64,000 bases of DNA, from the NCBI GenBank assembly GCA_040905045.1, contig JBBDSH010000096.1:9118-73117 (forward strand), read 5' to 3'. The notes beneath the pieces are model-generated. The model did no database searches and was not told where the DNA came from. It saw only the letters and a program-made list of their open reading frames with translations. Within the stretch, counting starts at the first letter, position 1. Each line of letters opens with the position of its first letter. A program made the position numbers and the translations under genes. Source of the stretch: JBBDSH01 sp040905045 (GTDB lineage Bacteria; Pseudomonadota; Gammaproteobacteria; Eutrophobiales; Eutrophobiaceae). Shown in pieces: positions 41,231-50,479 of the stretch.

Positions 41231-41917
41231 ATGAAGGGTAAGATACTCGTCATTGAGGATGAAGTCGCCATCAGGGAGATGCTTGGATACGCCCTGATGA
41301 AGGAGGGCTATGAGTTTCATGAAGCCGCCGATGTGGAGCAGGCGCGTCCGATTACGGCGGAGCATCGGCCCGATCTCATCCTGCTTGACTGGATGCTGCC
41401 CGGCATGAGCGGAGTCGATTACGCCCGTCGTCTGCGCAATGATCCCGATACCCGCGATATCCCGATTATCATGCTGACGGCCCGGGGCGAGGAAAGTGAC
41501 AGAATACGGGGCCTGGATACCGGCGCCGACGATTATGTGACCAAACCGTTTTCGACCAGGGAATTGCTTGCCCGGATCAAGGCGGTATTACGGCGTACCG
41601 GCAAGCCGGGCGAGGCAGGCGCAATTGAAGTCAACGGGCTGGTGCTGGATCCGGAAACCTATCGCGTTTCCGCGGACGGGCAACCCGTAATCATCAGCCC
41701 GACGGAATTCCGCCTGCTGCATTTCTTCATAAAAAATCCCGAGCGTGTCTACAGCCGTACACAACTGCTGGATCAGGTATGGGGCCGGAATATCTATGTC
41801 GAGGAACGGACCGTGGATGTGCATATACGGCGCTTGCGCAAGATCCTGGAACCGTTCGGGTTTGATAAATACATTCAAACCGTACGCAGCGTCGGCTACC
41901 GTTTCTCACCAAAGTAA
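41231..41917 (+). CDS. phoB: Phosphate regulon response regulator PhoB
   Basis: A 228-residue OmpR-type regulator. Receiver domain: MKGKILVIEDEVAIREM, phosphorylated D53 in LILLDWMLPGMSG, and K in DDYVTKPFSTREL. The winged-helix DNA-binding domain ends KYIQTVRSVGYRFSPK. The start at 41231 aligns with E. coli PhoB; an in-frame ATG at 41207 adds eight residues and would coincide with the predicted transcription start, giving a leaderless message. It activates genes with Pho boxes, such as the pst genes next to it. Confidence 0.95.
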   Translation: MKGKILVIEDEVAIREMLGYALMKEGYEFHEAADVEQARPITAEHRPDLILLDWMLPGMSGVDYARRLRNDPDTRDIPIIMLTARGEESDRIRGLDTGADDYVTKPFSTRELLARIKAVLRRTGKPGEAGAIEVNGLVLDPETYRVSADGQPVIISPTEFRLLHFFIKNPERVYSRTQLLDQVWGRNIYVEERTVDVHIRRLRKILEPFGFDKYIQTVRSVGYRFSPK

Positions 41918-41926
41918 GTGAATCGC

Positions 41927-43261
41927 ATGAATCGCGACTTCGCTCGATTCGCAGGTTTTGCCACGGCCGGATTGATTATCGGCCTGTTGTTCGGCCATGC
42001 GGCGGCGGGAGTTGCCGTCGCGCTTGCAGCCTGTTGTTACCTTTTGTTCCGCGATAACCGGCGTCTGTACGACTGGCTGCGCCGGCACGACGACGAGGAA
42101 CCGCCGCCGTTACACGGCAGTCATGATGATATCGCCGGGGAAGTCCGGGCGCTGCGCCGGTCTTACCGGCATCGCGAGGACAAGCTGACGCGGTACGTGG
42201 AACGTATCCAGGAGGCCACTGCCGCGCTGCCGGATGCCATTGTCATCCTGGACGGGGAAGATCATATCCGCTGGGCCAATCAGCAGGCGACGGAATATCT
42301 CGGCATCCACTGGCCGCAGGATGCCGCCCAGCGGCTGGGCAATCTTATCCGCCATCCGAAATTGCTCGACTATCTCAGGCGCAAGGGGCAAAGCGGGGAT
42401 GTCAAGGGTGTCATACTGCCGTCACCGGAATCCCCGGATCGGCATATTGAATACCGGTTGATTCAGTACGGCGACGGTCTGCGCCTGCTGCTGGCGCGCG
42501 ATGTCAGCTATATTGAACGGATTAACCGCATGCGGCGTGACTTTATTGCCAATGCTTCTCACGAACTGCGTACGCCGCTGACCGTGATTGCGGGTTATCT
42601 GGAGTCGCTGGACGGAGATATGGACTCGAAGACCGCCGACTTGCAGCCGCAATTCCGGCAGATGCGCAAACAGGCGGCGCGCATGCAGACGTTGATTGAC
42701 GATATGCTGACGCTGTCCCGGCTTGAATCGGATGATGACAAATCCCGGCATGCACGGGTGGCTGTGCCGGATCTCCTCGCCGTGATTCACCAGGAAGCGA
42801 AGACACTGAGCGGTGAGCGCGGACATAAAATCGAGCTGGATGTGGATGATTCCCTGCTGCTGCGCGGCGATTACAATGAACTCTACAGTGCGTTTTCCAA
42901 TCTTGTGGCCAACGCCGTGCAATATACACCGGACGGCGGCACGATCCTCATACACTGGTATGAGGACGAAGGCGGTGCACACTTGGCGGTCAGTGATACC
43001 GGCGAGGGTATCGCCCCGGAACACATACCGCGCCTGACCGAGCGGTTTTACCGGGTTGACAGCGGACGATCGCGCGAGAGCGGCGGTACCGGCCTGGGAC
43101 TTGCCATCGTCAAGCATGTCATGAACCGTCACGGCGGCCGCCTGCATATCGAAAGCCGGCCCGGTGAGGGCAGTATCTTCCGGTGTGATTTGCCGGCAAG
43201 CGGCATCGAGCGACGCACCGGGGCGGATTCCCCTCCCCCGGAAAATGGAACACGTATTTAG
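41927..43261 (+). CDS. phoR: Phosphate regulon sensor histidine kinase PhoR
   Basis: About 444 residues. Two short N-terminal hydrophobic segments (FAGFATAGLIIGLLFGHAAA and AAGVAVALAACCYLLF) anchor it without a large periplasmic domain, as in PhoR. A PAS domain follows (LPDAIVILDGEDHIRWANQQ), then the phospho-His box RDFIANASHELRTPLTVIAG and the ATPase motifs FSNLVANAVQYTPDGG, DTGEGIAPEHIPRL and GGTGLGLAIVKHV. It senses Pst/PhoU status and phosphorylates PhoB. Start ATG at 41927; a GTG at 41918, right after the phoB stop, is an alternative. Confidence 0.95.
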   Translation: MNRDFARFAGFATAGLIIGLLFGHAAAGVAVALAACCYLLFRDNRRLYDWLRRHDDEEPPPLHGSHDDIAGEVRALRRSYRHREDKLTRYVERIQEATAALPDAIVILDGEDHIRWANQQATEYLGIHWPQDAAQRLGNLIRHPKLLDYLRRKGQSGDVKGVILPSPESPDRHIEYRLIQYGDGLRLLLARDVSYIERINRMRRDFIANASHELRTPLTVIAGYLESLDGDMDSKTADLQPQFRQMRKQAARMQTLIDDMLTLSRLESDDDKSRHARVAVPDLLAVIHQEAKTLSGERGHKIELDVDDSLLLRGDYNELYSAFSNLVANAVQYTPDGGTILIHWYEDEGGAHLAVSDTGEGIAPEHIPRLTERFYRVDSGRSRESGGTGLGLAIVKHVMNRHGGRLHIESRPGEGSIFRCDLPASGIERRTGADSPPPENGTRI

Positions 43262-43289
43262 GGAACAGGAAAATCCCGATGTCGCAGAA

Positions 43290-43334
43290 CTGTCATATTG
43301 TTTTCACAGTCCTGTCATTCCGGACGATCATAGT
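43290..43334 (+). promoter_or_regulatory. Tandem Pho boxes and promoter of pstS
   Basis: CTGTCAT occurs at 43290 and again at 43312, exactly 22 bp (two 11-bp PhoB repeats) apart; TTTTCAC-AGTC-CTGTCATT is the second full box. CATAGT at 43329-43334 sits at the same 9-base spacing as in phoB and pstC. A leader of about 47 bases with GGAG precedes the pstS ATG. Confidence 0.75.
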
Positions 43335-43387
43335 GTGTATACACAGCGGATTATCCACAATTCATTTATCACATTGGAGAAAGCATC

Positions 43388-44383
43388 ATGACAGGCAAAT
43401 GGCTTCTTACAGCCGGGATAACAATGGCGTTTTTACCGGCCTCGATCAGCCTCGCGGCGGAGGTCGACAGCAATCTGCCGGATTACAAGCAGGCCAGCGG
43501 TATCTCCGGCAGCATCATCAGTGTCGGTTCCGATACCCTGAATAACCTTATGACATTGTGGACCGAGGAATTCAAGAAGGAGTATCCGAATGTCAGCATT
43601 GAGGTCCAGGGAGCGGGCTCCTCCACCGCGCCGCCGGCACTGGCCGAGGGCACCGCGAACCTGGGGCCGATGAGCCGCCGGATGAAGGACAGCGAACTGG
43701 CCGCCTTCGAGAAGAAGTACGGTTACAAACCCACCGCTATCGGTGTCGCCATCGACGCCCTGGCGGTTTATGTCCACAAGGATAATCCCGTTAAAGGACT
43801 GAGCATCCCGCAGGTGGATGCCGTTTTCTCGGCTACGCGATCCTGCGGTTACAGGGAAGATATCACCAACTGGGATCAAATCGGTGTCGGCGGTGAACTC
43901 GCGGGCCGTTCCATTCAGGTCTACGGTCGCAACTCCGTGTCCGGCACTTATGGCTACTTCAAGAAGAATGCCCTGTGCGGCGGCGATTTCAAGGACAGCG
44001 TCAACGAGCAGCCGGGTTCGGCCTCGGTGGTGCAGAGCGTGACCAAGTCACTGACCGGGATCGGTTATTCCGGTATCGGCTACAAGACCTCGGGTGTCCG
44101 TGCTGTGCCACTGGCCAGTGAAGAGGGCGGCGAGTTCATACCGGCAACCCCGGAGATGGCCGCTTCCGGCAAATTTCCCCTGGCCCGTTTCCTTTACGTT
44201 TATATCAACAAGAAGCCCAATGAATCGCCGGATCCCATTGTCGCCGAATTCATCAAGATGGTTCTGTCCAAGACCGGCCAGATGGTGGTGCTCAAGGATG
44301 GTTACGTGCCGCTTCCGGCCGTGGCCGCGAAGCGCGAACTGGCCAAGATCGGCATCGATATGGACCAGATTGCCGGCAGATAA
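43388..44383 (+). CDS. pstS: Phosphate ABC transporter substrate-binding protein
   Basis: A 331-residue periplasmic protein with a signal peptide (ending SISLAA). SIISVGSDTLNNLMTLWTEE, IEVQGAGSSTAPPALAEGTA and YGRNSVSGTYGYFKKNALCG are the phosphate-contacting loops of PstS; T/S-rich loops bind phosphate through backbone and side-chain hydrogen bonds. A terminator follows, so pstS may be produced in excess over the membrane components. Confidence 0.93.
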   Translation: MTGKWLLTAGITMAFLPASISLAAEVDSNLPDYKQASGISGSIISVGSDTLNNLMTLWTEEFKKEYPNVSIEVQGAGSSTAPPALAEGTANLGPMSRRMKDSELAAFEKKYGYKPTAIGVAIDALAVYVHKDNPVKGLSIPQVDAVFSATRSCGYREDITNWDQIGVGGELAGRSIQVYGRNSVSGTYGYFKKNALCGGDFKDSVNEQPGSASVVQSVTKSLTGIGYSGIGYKTSGVRAVPLASEEGGEFIPATPEMAASGKFPLARFLYVYINKKPNESPDPIVAEFIKMVLSKTGQMVVLKDGYVPLPAVAAKRELAKIGIDMDQIAGR

Positions 44384-44434
44384 CCCGGCAGTAATAACCC
44401 GTCCCGGAACGGTTTCGTTCTCCGGAAAGACCCG

Positions 44435-44463
44435 GCCCCGCTTTGGCGGGGCTGTTTTATTTT
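44435..44463 (+). terminator. Rho-independent terminator after pstS
   Basis: GCCCCGC-TTTG-GCGGGGC followed by TGTTTTATTTT. It separates pstS from the pstCAB-phoU unit, which has its own Pho promoter. Confidence 0.9.
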
Positions 44464-44513
44464 GAATTATGGTTCTTCAGCAAAATTTGTGGGTGTTTGA
44501 TAGGGTAATGGTG

Positions 44514-44592
44514 GATCTCGCCAAGATTGCCAAGCCCGCGAAGTAAGTATTGATGTGTACCTCTTTGCGAGCTTTGTGTGCTTTGCGAGATC
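44514..44592. repeat. Nonamer-periodic inverted repeat, CGCAAAG class (diverged)
   Basis: GATCTCGCCAAGATTGCCAA-GCCCGCGAAG versus CTTTGCGAGCTTTGTGTGCT-TTGCGAGATC. It occupies part of the 425-bp gap between pstS and pstC; the remainder is terminator, unassigned sequence and the Pho promoter. Confidence 0.75.
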
Positions 44593-44767
44593 CTTTTGAA
44601 AAACCGGTCCCGAAACCCGGGTTCGATTCCGTGCGAGGCGGACGCAAAAAATTCTGTCTATCATAGAGTTGGCGTTCATGGCGAGCAGGATAACGCCCAC
44701 AGAGGAATGTCGGGATACTTCCGGTTTCAATAATCGGTACGCAATGTGCCATCAAGATTTTGCCTTC

Positions 44768-44801
44768 TTGTAACGAAACTGTCATATAGTCCACCTACAC
44801 T
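44768..44801 (+). promoter_or_regulatory. Pho box and -10 of pstC
   Basis: TTGTAAC-GAAA-CTGTCATA (44768-44786), 9 bases, then TACACT (44796-44801). Transcription would begin within a few bases of the GTG at 44809. Confidence 0.8.
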
Positions 44802-44808
44802 GTCGGCC

Positions 44809-47097
44809 GTGACGAATTCCACCTCTCAATCATCGGCCGGTTCCCTGAGTTCCGAGTTTGCTTCCGCGGCGGTGCTGCGCCACCGACGCTGGCGTAACAT
44901 CAAGGATTATCTGACGAAATACCTGATGGCCATCGGCGGTCTCGGCGTCATCGTCGCCATAACAATAATTGCGTTTTATCTGCTTTATGTTGTGGCGCCG
45001 ATGTTCCTGCCGGCGACCATCAGCAAACTACAGGATTACACGCCGCCGGTATCAACGCAGGAAAGCGTGTTTTATACCATGGAAGAGCAGCGCGAGATCG
45101 CCATGCAACTCACCACCGACGGTGTAATCGAATATTTCCGTGCCGCAACCGGCGAATCCGTGAATCGTATTGACCTCGCCGAGGGCATGGATGCGGCTGT
45201 CACCGCCGTCGGCCGGGGTGATTCGGACGGCGGCGCCCTCGCGGTCGGTTTTGCCGACGGCAGCGTCCGGGTTGCCCGCCAGGTTTACAATGTTACCTAT
45301 CCCGATGGCGAACGACTGATCACGCCCGGGCTGGACTATCCAATCGAGCGGGAAGCCCTGAAGCTTGTCGAAGACGGCCGCGCCGTCCGCCGCCTGGCGG
45401 TGGAGGCAACGGAAGACGGTTCCACGGTTGCCGGAGTGGCGGATGACGGTTCCCTCCATATCGTCAAGGTGAAGCGCCAGGAAAATCTGTTGACACAGGA
45501 AGTTACGCTGGAACGAAGCGAGGGCCGGATACAACTGCCGACCACCGATATTCTGCATCTGCTTATCGACAAGCGGCAGCGCTGGTTGTACGCCGTGGAC
45601 GGCAACGGCTTGATTCATTTCTATGACATCAGTAATGCCCGCAGCCCGCAGTTAATCGATCAGCAGAAGGTCGTCGCCACGGGTGAAGCGGTAACCGGTA
45701 TCGACCTCCTCAGCGGCGGCTTTTCACTGATTATCGGGGACAGCGTCGGCGGACTGGCCCAGTGGTTTCCGGTCCGCGACGAAAATAACAACTATTCGCT
45801 GCAATTGATTCGCGAGTTCAGCCCCATGAAGTCGGCGGTTACCGTGATTACGCCCGAGTTCTATCGCAAGGGTTTTGTCGTGGGCGACGCTTCCGGGAAT
45901 CTGGCTATCTATCATGCCACGGCCCATCAGCGCGTGCTTCTGCGTACCATTGCCGACAAGCCGATCACTGCCGTCGGCATGGCGCCGCGCGCCAACGGCC
46001 TTCTGACCCAGGTCAATGGTGAGAATGCGATCAGTTTCTGGAACGTCGATAACCCGCATCCCGAAATTTCCTTCAAGTCGATCTGGGGCAAGGTCTGGTA
46101 CGAAGGCCGTGGGCAGCCGGAGTATATCTGGCAATCGTCGTCGGCGAGCAGCGATTTCGAACCCAAATTCAGTCTGACGCCGCTGGCATTCGGTACGTTG
46201 AAGGCGGCCTTTTACGCCATGTTGTTTTCCATCCCGCTGGCCATTCTCGGGGCCATGTATACGGCCTATTTCATGTCACGCCGCATGCGTGAATATGTCA
46301 AGCCCACCATCGAGATTATGGAAGCACTGCCGACTGTGATCCTCGGCTTCCTGGCCGGACTGTGGTTCGCGCCGTTCGTCGAAAATCATCTGCCGGGTAT
46401 TCTCATGCTGCTGTTTTTCGTGCCGGCATCGATCATTCTGGCCGCCTGGGGCTGGCGATATATGCCTGATGGTCTCCGCGAGCGGGTCCCGGACGGTTGG
46501 GAAGCGGCTTTGCTGATGCCGGTGATTATATTGGCCGTCTGGGCGGCCGTGGCACTCAGCGCCCCGGTGGAAGTGTTGCTGTTCGACGGCAACATGCCTT
46601 TCTGGCTGACCCGCGAACTCGGTATTCCCTACGAACAACGCAACTCCCTGGTCGTCGGCTTCGCCATGGGGTTCGCGGTGATACCGACCATCTTTTCTAT
46701 CAGCGAGGATGCCCTCTACAGCGTACCCAAAACACTGACGATCGGCTCTCTGGCCCTGGGCGCCACAAGCTGGCAGACCATGACCCGGGTGGTACTGCTG
46801 ACCGCCAGTCCGGGTATTTTCTCCGGAGTGATGATCGGATTCGGCCGGGCGGTGGGGGAAACCATGATCGTGGTGATGGCAACCGGTAATACCGCGGTGA
46901 TGGACCTGAATATATTCCAGGGTTTTCGCGCCATGTCGGCGAATATCGCGGTGGAGATGCCGGAAACGGCCGTTAACAGTTCGCATTACCGCATCCTGTT
47001 TCTTGCCGGGCTGGTGCTTTTCCTGGCGACGTTTTTCCTGAATACCATCGCGGAGCTGGTGCGCCAGCGCCTGCGCAACAGATACAGCAGTCTGTAG
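44809..47097 (+). CDS. pstC: Phosphate ABC transporter permease PstC, long form with propeller-like insert
   Basis: About 762 residues. After a cytoplasmic N-terminus and TM1 (MAIGGLGVIVAITIIAFYLL) comes a periplasmic insert of roughly residues 65-450 with repeated strand patterns ending in short aromatic tails (VGFADGSVRVA, VADDGSLHIVK, VDGNGLIHFYD, SVGGLAQWF, DASGNLAIYH, NGENAISFWN), like WD40/beta-propeller blades. The permease core follows: PLAFGTLKAAFYAMLFSIPL, EALPTVILGFLAGLWFAP and the EAA loop near SLALGATSWQTMTRVVLLTA. GTG 44809 is chosen because the Pho promoter lies immediately upstream. Long PstC forms occur in other gammaproteobacteria. Confidence 0.9.
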   Translation: MTNSTSQSSAGSLSSEFASAAVLRHRRWRNIKDYLTKYLMAIGGLGVIVAITIIAFYLLYVVAPMFLPATISKLQDYTPPVSTQESVFYTMEEQREIAMQLTTDGVIEYFRAATGESVNRIDLAEGMDAAVTAVGRGDSDGGALAVGFADGSVRVARQVYNVTYPDGERLITPGLDYPIEREALKLVEDGRAVRRLAVEATEDGSTVAGVADDGSLHIVKVKRQENLLTQEVTLERSEGRIQLPTTDILHLLIDKRQRWLYAVDGNGLIHFYDISNARSPQLIDQQKVVATGEAVTGIDLLSGGFSLIIGDSVGGLAQWFPVRDENNNYSLQLIREFSPMKSAVTVITPEFYRKGFVVGDASGNLAIYHATAHQRVLLRTIADKPITAVGMAPRANGLLTQVNGENAISFWNVDNPHPEISFKSIWGKVWYEGRGQPEYIWQSSSASSDFEPKFSLTPLAFGTLKAAFYAMLFSIPLAILGAMYTAYFMSRRMREYVKPTIEIMEALPTVILGFLAGLWFAPFVENHLPGILMLLFFVPASIILAAWGWRYMPDGLRERVPDGWEAALLMPVIILAVWAAVALSAPVEVLLFDGNMPFWLTRELGIPYEQRNSLVVGFAMGFAVIPTIFSISEDALYSVPKTLTIGSLALGATSWQTMTRVVLLTASPGIFSGVMIGFGRAVGETMIVVMATGNTAVMDLNIFQGFRAMSANIAVEMPETAVNSSHYRILFLAGLVLFLATFFLNTIAELVRQRLRNRYSSL

Positions 47098-47109
47098 GAA
47101 ATGCAATCC

Positions 47110-48777
47110 ATGTCATTGCGAGCCTGGTACAAAAGTGGTGACCCCTTCATCTGGCTGAACGCCGGAGCGGTGGCCGTGTCGATTCTGCTTGTTGTCGGCC
47201 TGCTTTACATCATTGCCGTCAACGGGCTGGGACATTTCTGGCCGAATGCAGTTGTCGGGCTTGATTATCAATATGACGAAGACAACAGCATGCGTATTCT
47301 GGGTGAGATGGTCGACCATGAGACGGTGCCGCTGACCCGTTTCGAGGAGCGGATTGCCGCCTTCGTCCCCGAAGGACAGGAGATCGTCGGCCGCACCCTG
47401 TTCAAGGTCGGCAATCGACGTGAGTTCAATGCCGATTTTCGCTGGATATTGGATCCTCTCCAGAGTGCTCATGTCTATCCTGAGGAAGCGACCGTTATCG
47501 AGCGGCGCGAATGGGGCAATTTCTACGGCTATGTTCGTGATATCAAGGTCGGCGGCGAGCCGCTCAATCTGACCGGCGACCGGCCCTGGACTGAACTGCG
47601 TGAGCGTGTTGATGAAGCACAGCGGCTTTTTAATGAAGTACGCCATATCGAGAAGAATCTTATCGGCGATATCAACTACCGGATAGAGCAACTGCGCCTG
47701 GAAGAAAAACGACTGCGACTCCGGGGTGTTGAAGATGAGCAGGCCTATCACGACATTGAGCGCCAGGTAGCGGAACAACAAGCTGCCTATGATGATCTTC
47801 TTGGAAAGCTCGGCGAGTTAAAAAAGGACCTGGCCAGCGTGAGCATGGTGGGCGAACTGTCCGATGGCCGCCAGGTGGAAATCTCCATGGCCGATATCGT
47901 GCGTGCCTACCGCCCGAACGCCATGGGATTTTTCGACAAGGTCGGCTTTTATTTTGAGAAACTCTGGGAGTTCGTCAGCGACGAGCCGCGCGAGGCCAAT
48001 ACCGAGGGCGGTATTTTCCCTGCCATATTCGGTACAGTCATGATGGTGATGATAATGGCCGTGATGGTGACGCCTTTCGGCGTCATCGCCGCCGTTTACA
48101 TGCGTGAATACGCCAGGCAAGGCCTGGTCACGCGTGCCATACGAATCGCCGTGAATAATCTTGCCGGCGTGCCGTCAATTGTATACGGTATTTTTGGTCT
48201 GGGATTTTTTGTCTACTTCCTCGGCGGGACGATTGATGAACTTTTCTACACGGCGGCGCTGCCGCAGCCGACCTTCGGCACGCCGGGGATTTTCTGGGCG
48301 TCGCTGACGCTGGCCATACTGACGCTGCCGGTAGTGATTGTGTCCACCGAAGAGGGTTTGACCCGGGTGCCGCGCTCCATCCGCGAGGGCTCGCTCGCGC
48401 TCGGTGCGACTAAAGCGGAAACACTCTGGCGCACCGTGCTGCCGATGTCGGCGTCGGCCATGATGACCGGCCTGATCCTTGCGGTCGCGCGCGCCGCCGG
48501 CGAAGTGGCGCCGCTCATGCTTGTCGGCGTCGTCAAGCTGGCGCCGTCCCTGCCGCTGGACGGCAATTTCCCTTATCTGCATCTGGAGCGGAAATTCATG
48601 CATTTGGGCTTCCATATCTACGATGTCGGCTTCCAGAGCCCCAATGTTGAGGCGGCCAGACCGCTGGTTTACGCGACTTCCCTGTTGCTTGTGCTTATTA
48701 TTATCGTATTGAATTTGACGGCAATCCGGATAAGAAATCGCCTGAGAGAGAAATTCCGTGCAGCTGAACAGAACTGA
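47110..48777 (+). CDS. pstA: Phosphate ABC transporter permease PstA, long form with coiled-coil insert
   Basis: A 555-residue membrane protein. TM1 (AVAVSILLVVGLLYIIAVNG) is followed by a periplasmic insert ending in a heptad-rich helix at about residues 157-247 (TELRERVDEAQRLFNEVRHI, RIEQLRLEEKRLRLRG, DIERQVAEQQAAYDDLLGKL). The permease core begins near FGTVMMVMIMAVMVTPFGVI and contains EGSLALGATKAETLWRTVLP, the loop that contacts PstB. The start at 47110 is favoured by AGGAA nine bases upstream. It pairs with PstC. Confidence 0.92.
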   Translation: MSLRAWYKSGDPFIWLNAGAVAVSILLVVGLLYIIAVNGLGHFWPNAVVGLDYQYDEDNSMRILGEMVDHETVPLTRFEERIAAFVPEGQEIVGRTLFKVGNRREFNADFRWILDPLQSAHVYPEEATVIERREWGNFYGYVRDIKVGGEPLNLTGDRPWTELRERVDEAQRLFNEVRHIEKNLIGDINYRIEQLRLEEKRLRLRGVEDEQAYHDIERQVAEQQAAYDDLLGKLGELKKDLASVSMVGELSDGRQVEISMADIVRAYRPNAMGFFDKVGFYFEKLWEFVSDEPREANTEGGIFPAIFGTVMMVMIMAVMVTPFGVIAAVYMREYARQGLVTRAIRIAVNNLAGVPSIVYGIFGLGFFVYFLGGTIDELFYTAALPQPTFGTPGIFWASLTLAILTLPVVIVSTEEGLTRVPRSIREGSLALGATKAETLWRTVLPMSASAMMTGLILAVARAAGEVAPLMLVGVVKLAPSLPLDGNFPYLHLERKFMHLGFHIYDVGFQSPNVEAARPLVYATSLLLVLIIIVLNLTAIRIRNRLREKFRAAEQN

Positions 48778-48790
48778 GAAGATCATTGAT

Positions 48791-49666
48791 ATGAATAATG
48801 AAACCGGACAATTCAGTCCCGGCGACCCGGAGTCACAGGCCGGGGGGAGCCATAAATTCAATGTGGGCGCCGGTCTTGCCGATCGCAAGCACAGACTGCA
48901 TCTCAAAAACGAGACGCCCTGTCTCAAGGTCAGCGACTTCAACCTTTTCTACGGTGCCGATCAGGCATTGAAGAACATCAATATGATTATTCCCCAGGAG
49001 CGGGTTACCGCCTTTATCGGCCCGAGCGGCTGCGGTAAATCAACATTGTTGCGATGCTTTAACCGGATGAATGATTTGATAGATATTGTTAAAACGGAAG
49101 GCAGTATCTATCTGCATGAACAGGATATCTATAACAAGAAAGTCAATGTTGCCGAATTGCGCCGCCGCATCGGCATGGTGTTTCAAAAGCCCAATCCCTT
49201 TCCAAAGTCGGTATATGAAAACGTGGCTTATGGTTTGCGTATACAGGGGGTGCGGGACCGGCACAAGCTTGATGATGCCGTGGAGAATTCTTTGCGCAGT
49301 GCCGCCCTGTGGGACGAGGTCAAGGATCGACTCAATACCAATGCACTGGGTCTGTCCGGAGGGCAACAACAACGTCTGGTTATCGCCCGTGCCATTGCCA
49401 TAGAGCCGGAGATACTGTTGCTGGACGAGCCGGCTTCGGCGCTGGATCCGATTTCGACGCTTAAAATCGAGGAACTCATACATGAACTTAAAAACAATTA
49501 TACTATCGTTATTGTGACCCATAATATGCAGCAGGCGGCACGCGTGTCCGATTATACCGCCTATATGTATATCGGCGAGATAATCGAATATACTGATACC
49601 AATACACTTTTCACCAATCCGGGCAAAAAAATGACCGAGGATTACATTACCGGTCGTTACGGTTGA
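48791..49666 (+). CDS. pstB: Phosphate ABC transporter ATP-binding protein
   Basis: A 291-residue ATPase with Walker A (FIGPSGCGKSTLLRCFNRMN), Q-loop (GMVFQKPNPFPKSVYENVAY), signature LSGGQQQRLVIARAIA, Walker B (ILLLDEPASALDPIS) and the H-loop IVIVTHNMQQAARVSDYTAY. All are characteristic of PstB. An N-terminal extension of about 40 residues is present. Start ATG at 48791; an upstream in-frame GTG at 48758 overlaps pstA. Confidence 0.95.
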   Translation: MNNETGQFSPGDPESQAGGSHKFNVGAGLADRKHRLHLKNETPCLKVSDFNLFYGADQALKNINMIIPQERVTAFIGPSGCGKSTLLRCFNRMNDLIDIVKTEGSIYLHEQDIYNKKVNVAELRRRIGMVFQKPNPFPKSVYENVAYGLRIQGVRDRHKLDDAVENSLRSAALWDEVKDRLNTNALGLSGGQQQRLVIARAIAIEPEILLLDEPASALDPISTLKIEELIHELKNNYTIVIVTHNMQQAARVSDYTAYMYIGEIIEYTDTNTLFTNPGKKMTEDYITGRYG

Positions 49667-49683
49667 TTGACAGCGAGGCTTGC

Positions 49684-50409
49684 ATGAGCAGCAACAAGAT
49701 GACACCCCATATATCACGTGCCTTTGACCAGGATCTGGAAAACATCCGCACCCGTGTTATGGAGATGGGCGGGCTTATTGAACAGCAGCTGGAGAATGCG
49801 CTCAAGGGGCTGGTGGATAATGAAGTGGAAACCGCGGAAAGTGTTCTCAAGGCTGAATACCGGGTTAATTCGATGGAAGTGTCCATCGATGAGGACTGCA
49901 CCCAGATACTGGCGAAGCGCCAGCCGGCGGCCGGCGATTTGCGTCTGGTGATGGCTGTCGGTAAAACAATAACCGATCTGGAACGCGTGGGCGATGAAGC
50001 CCAGAAAATCGCCAAGATGGCAATCGAGCTGTCACAGAAGAGCGGCCCGAAATCCTATTACATCGGTATCAATTCAATGGGAAATCATGTCCGTAAAATG
50101 TTGCGCGGGTCCCTGGATGCTTTTGCACGCATGGACTCGAAAGCGGCACTGGAAGTCGCCTCTCAGGAGCCGGAATCGGATGATCAATACGCGGCGCTTC
50201 TTCGCCAGATGATTACCTACATGATTGAAGATCCGCGCAGCATTACATCGGTACTGGATGCGATATGGTGCGCCCGCTCACTGGAGCGGGTCGGCGATCA
50301 TGCACGCAATATTTGCGAATACACGATATATCTGGTCGAAGGCAAGGATGTTCGCCACATCAGCCTTGATCAGATCGCCAGGGAAATCGGATCGGAAGAC
50401 AACCCTTGA
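49684..50409 (+). CDS. phoU: Phosphate signalling protein PhoU
   Basis: A 241-residue all-helical protein with two PhoU repeats, each with the metal-binding pattern E/D-x-x-x-D: DLERVGDEAQKIAKMAIEL and SLERVGDHARNICEYTIYLV. PhoU links Pst transport to PhoR inhibition and controls polyphosphate levels. GAGG lies six bases before the ATG. It completes the pst operon; ppk1 follows after 70 bp. Confidence 0.95.
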   Translation: MSSNKMTPHISRAFDQDLENIRTRVMEMGGLIEQQLENALKGLVDNEVETAESVLKAEYRVNSMEVSIDEDCTQILAKRQPAAGDLRLVMAVGKTITDLERVGDEAQKIAKMAIELSQKSGPKSYYIGINSMGNHVRKMLRGSLDAFARMDSKAALEVASQEPESDDQYAALLRQMITYMIEDPRSITSVLDAIWCARSLERVGDHARNICEYTIYLVEGKDVRHISLDQIAREIGSEDNP

Positions 50410-50479
50410 GTGCGTACCACTGCCTTTGCCGGGTTGAGGATGTCCGCCGGTGTCTGTAATGAGTCAATATTGACGAGCT

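Noticed and set aside
44604..44645. A tRNA-like T-loop (GGGTTCGATTCC) suggesting a tRNA or attachment site
   Set aside because: Only two of five inner stem pairs form next to the loop, and no acceptor or anticodon arm can be folded upstream.
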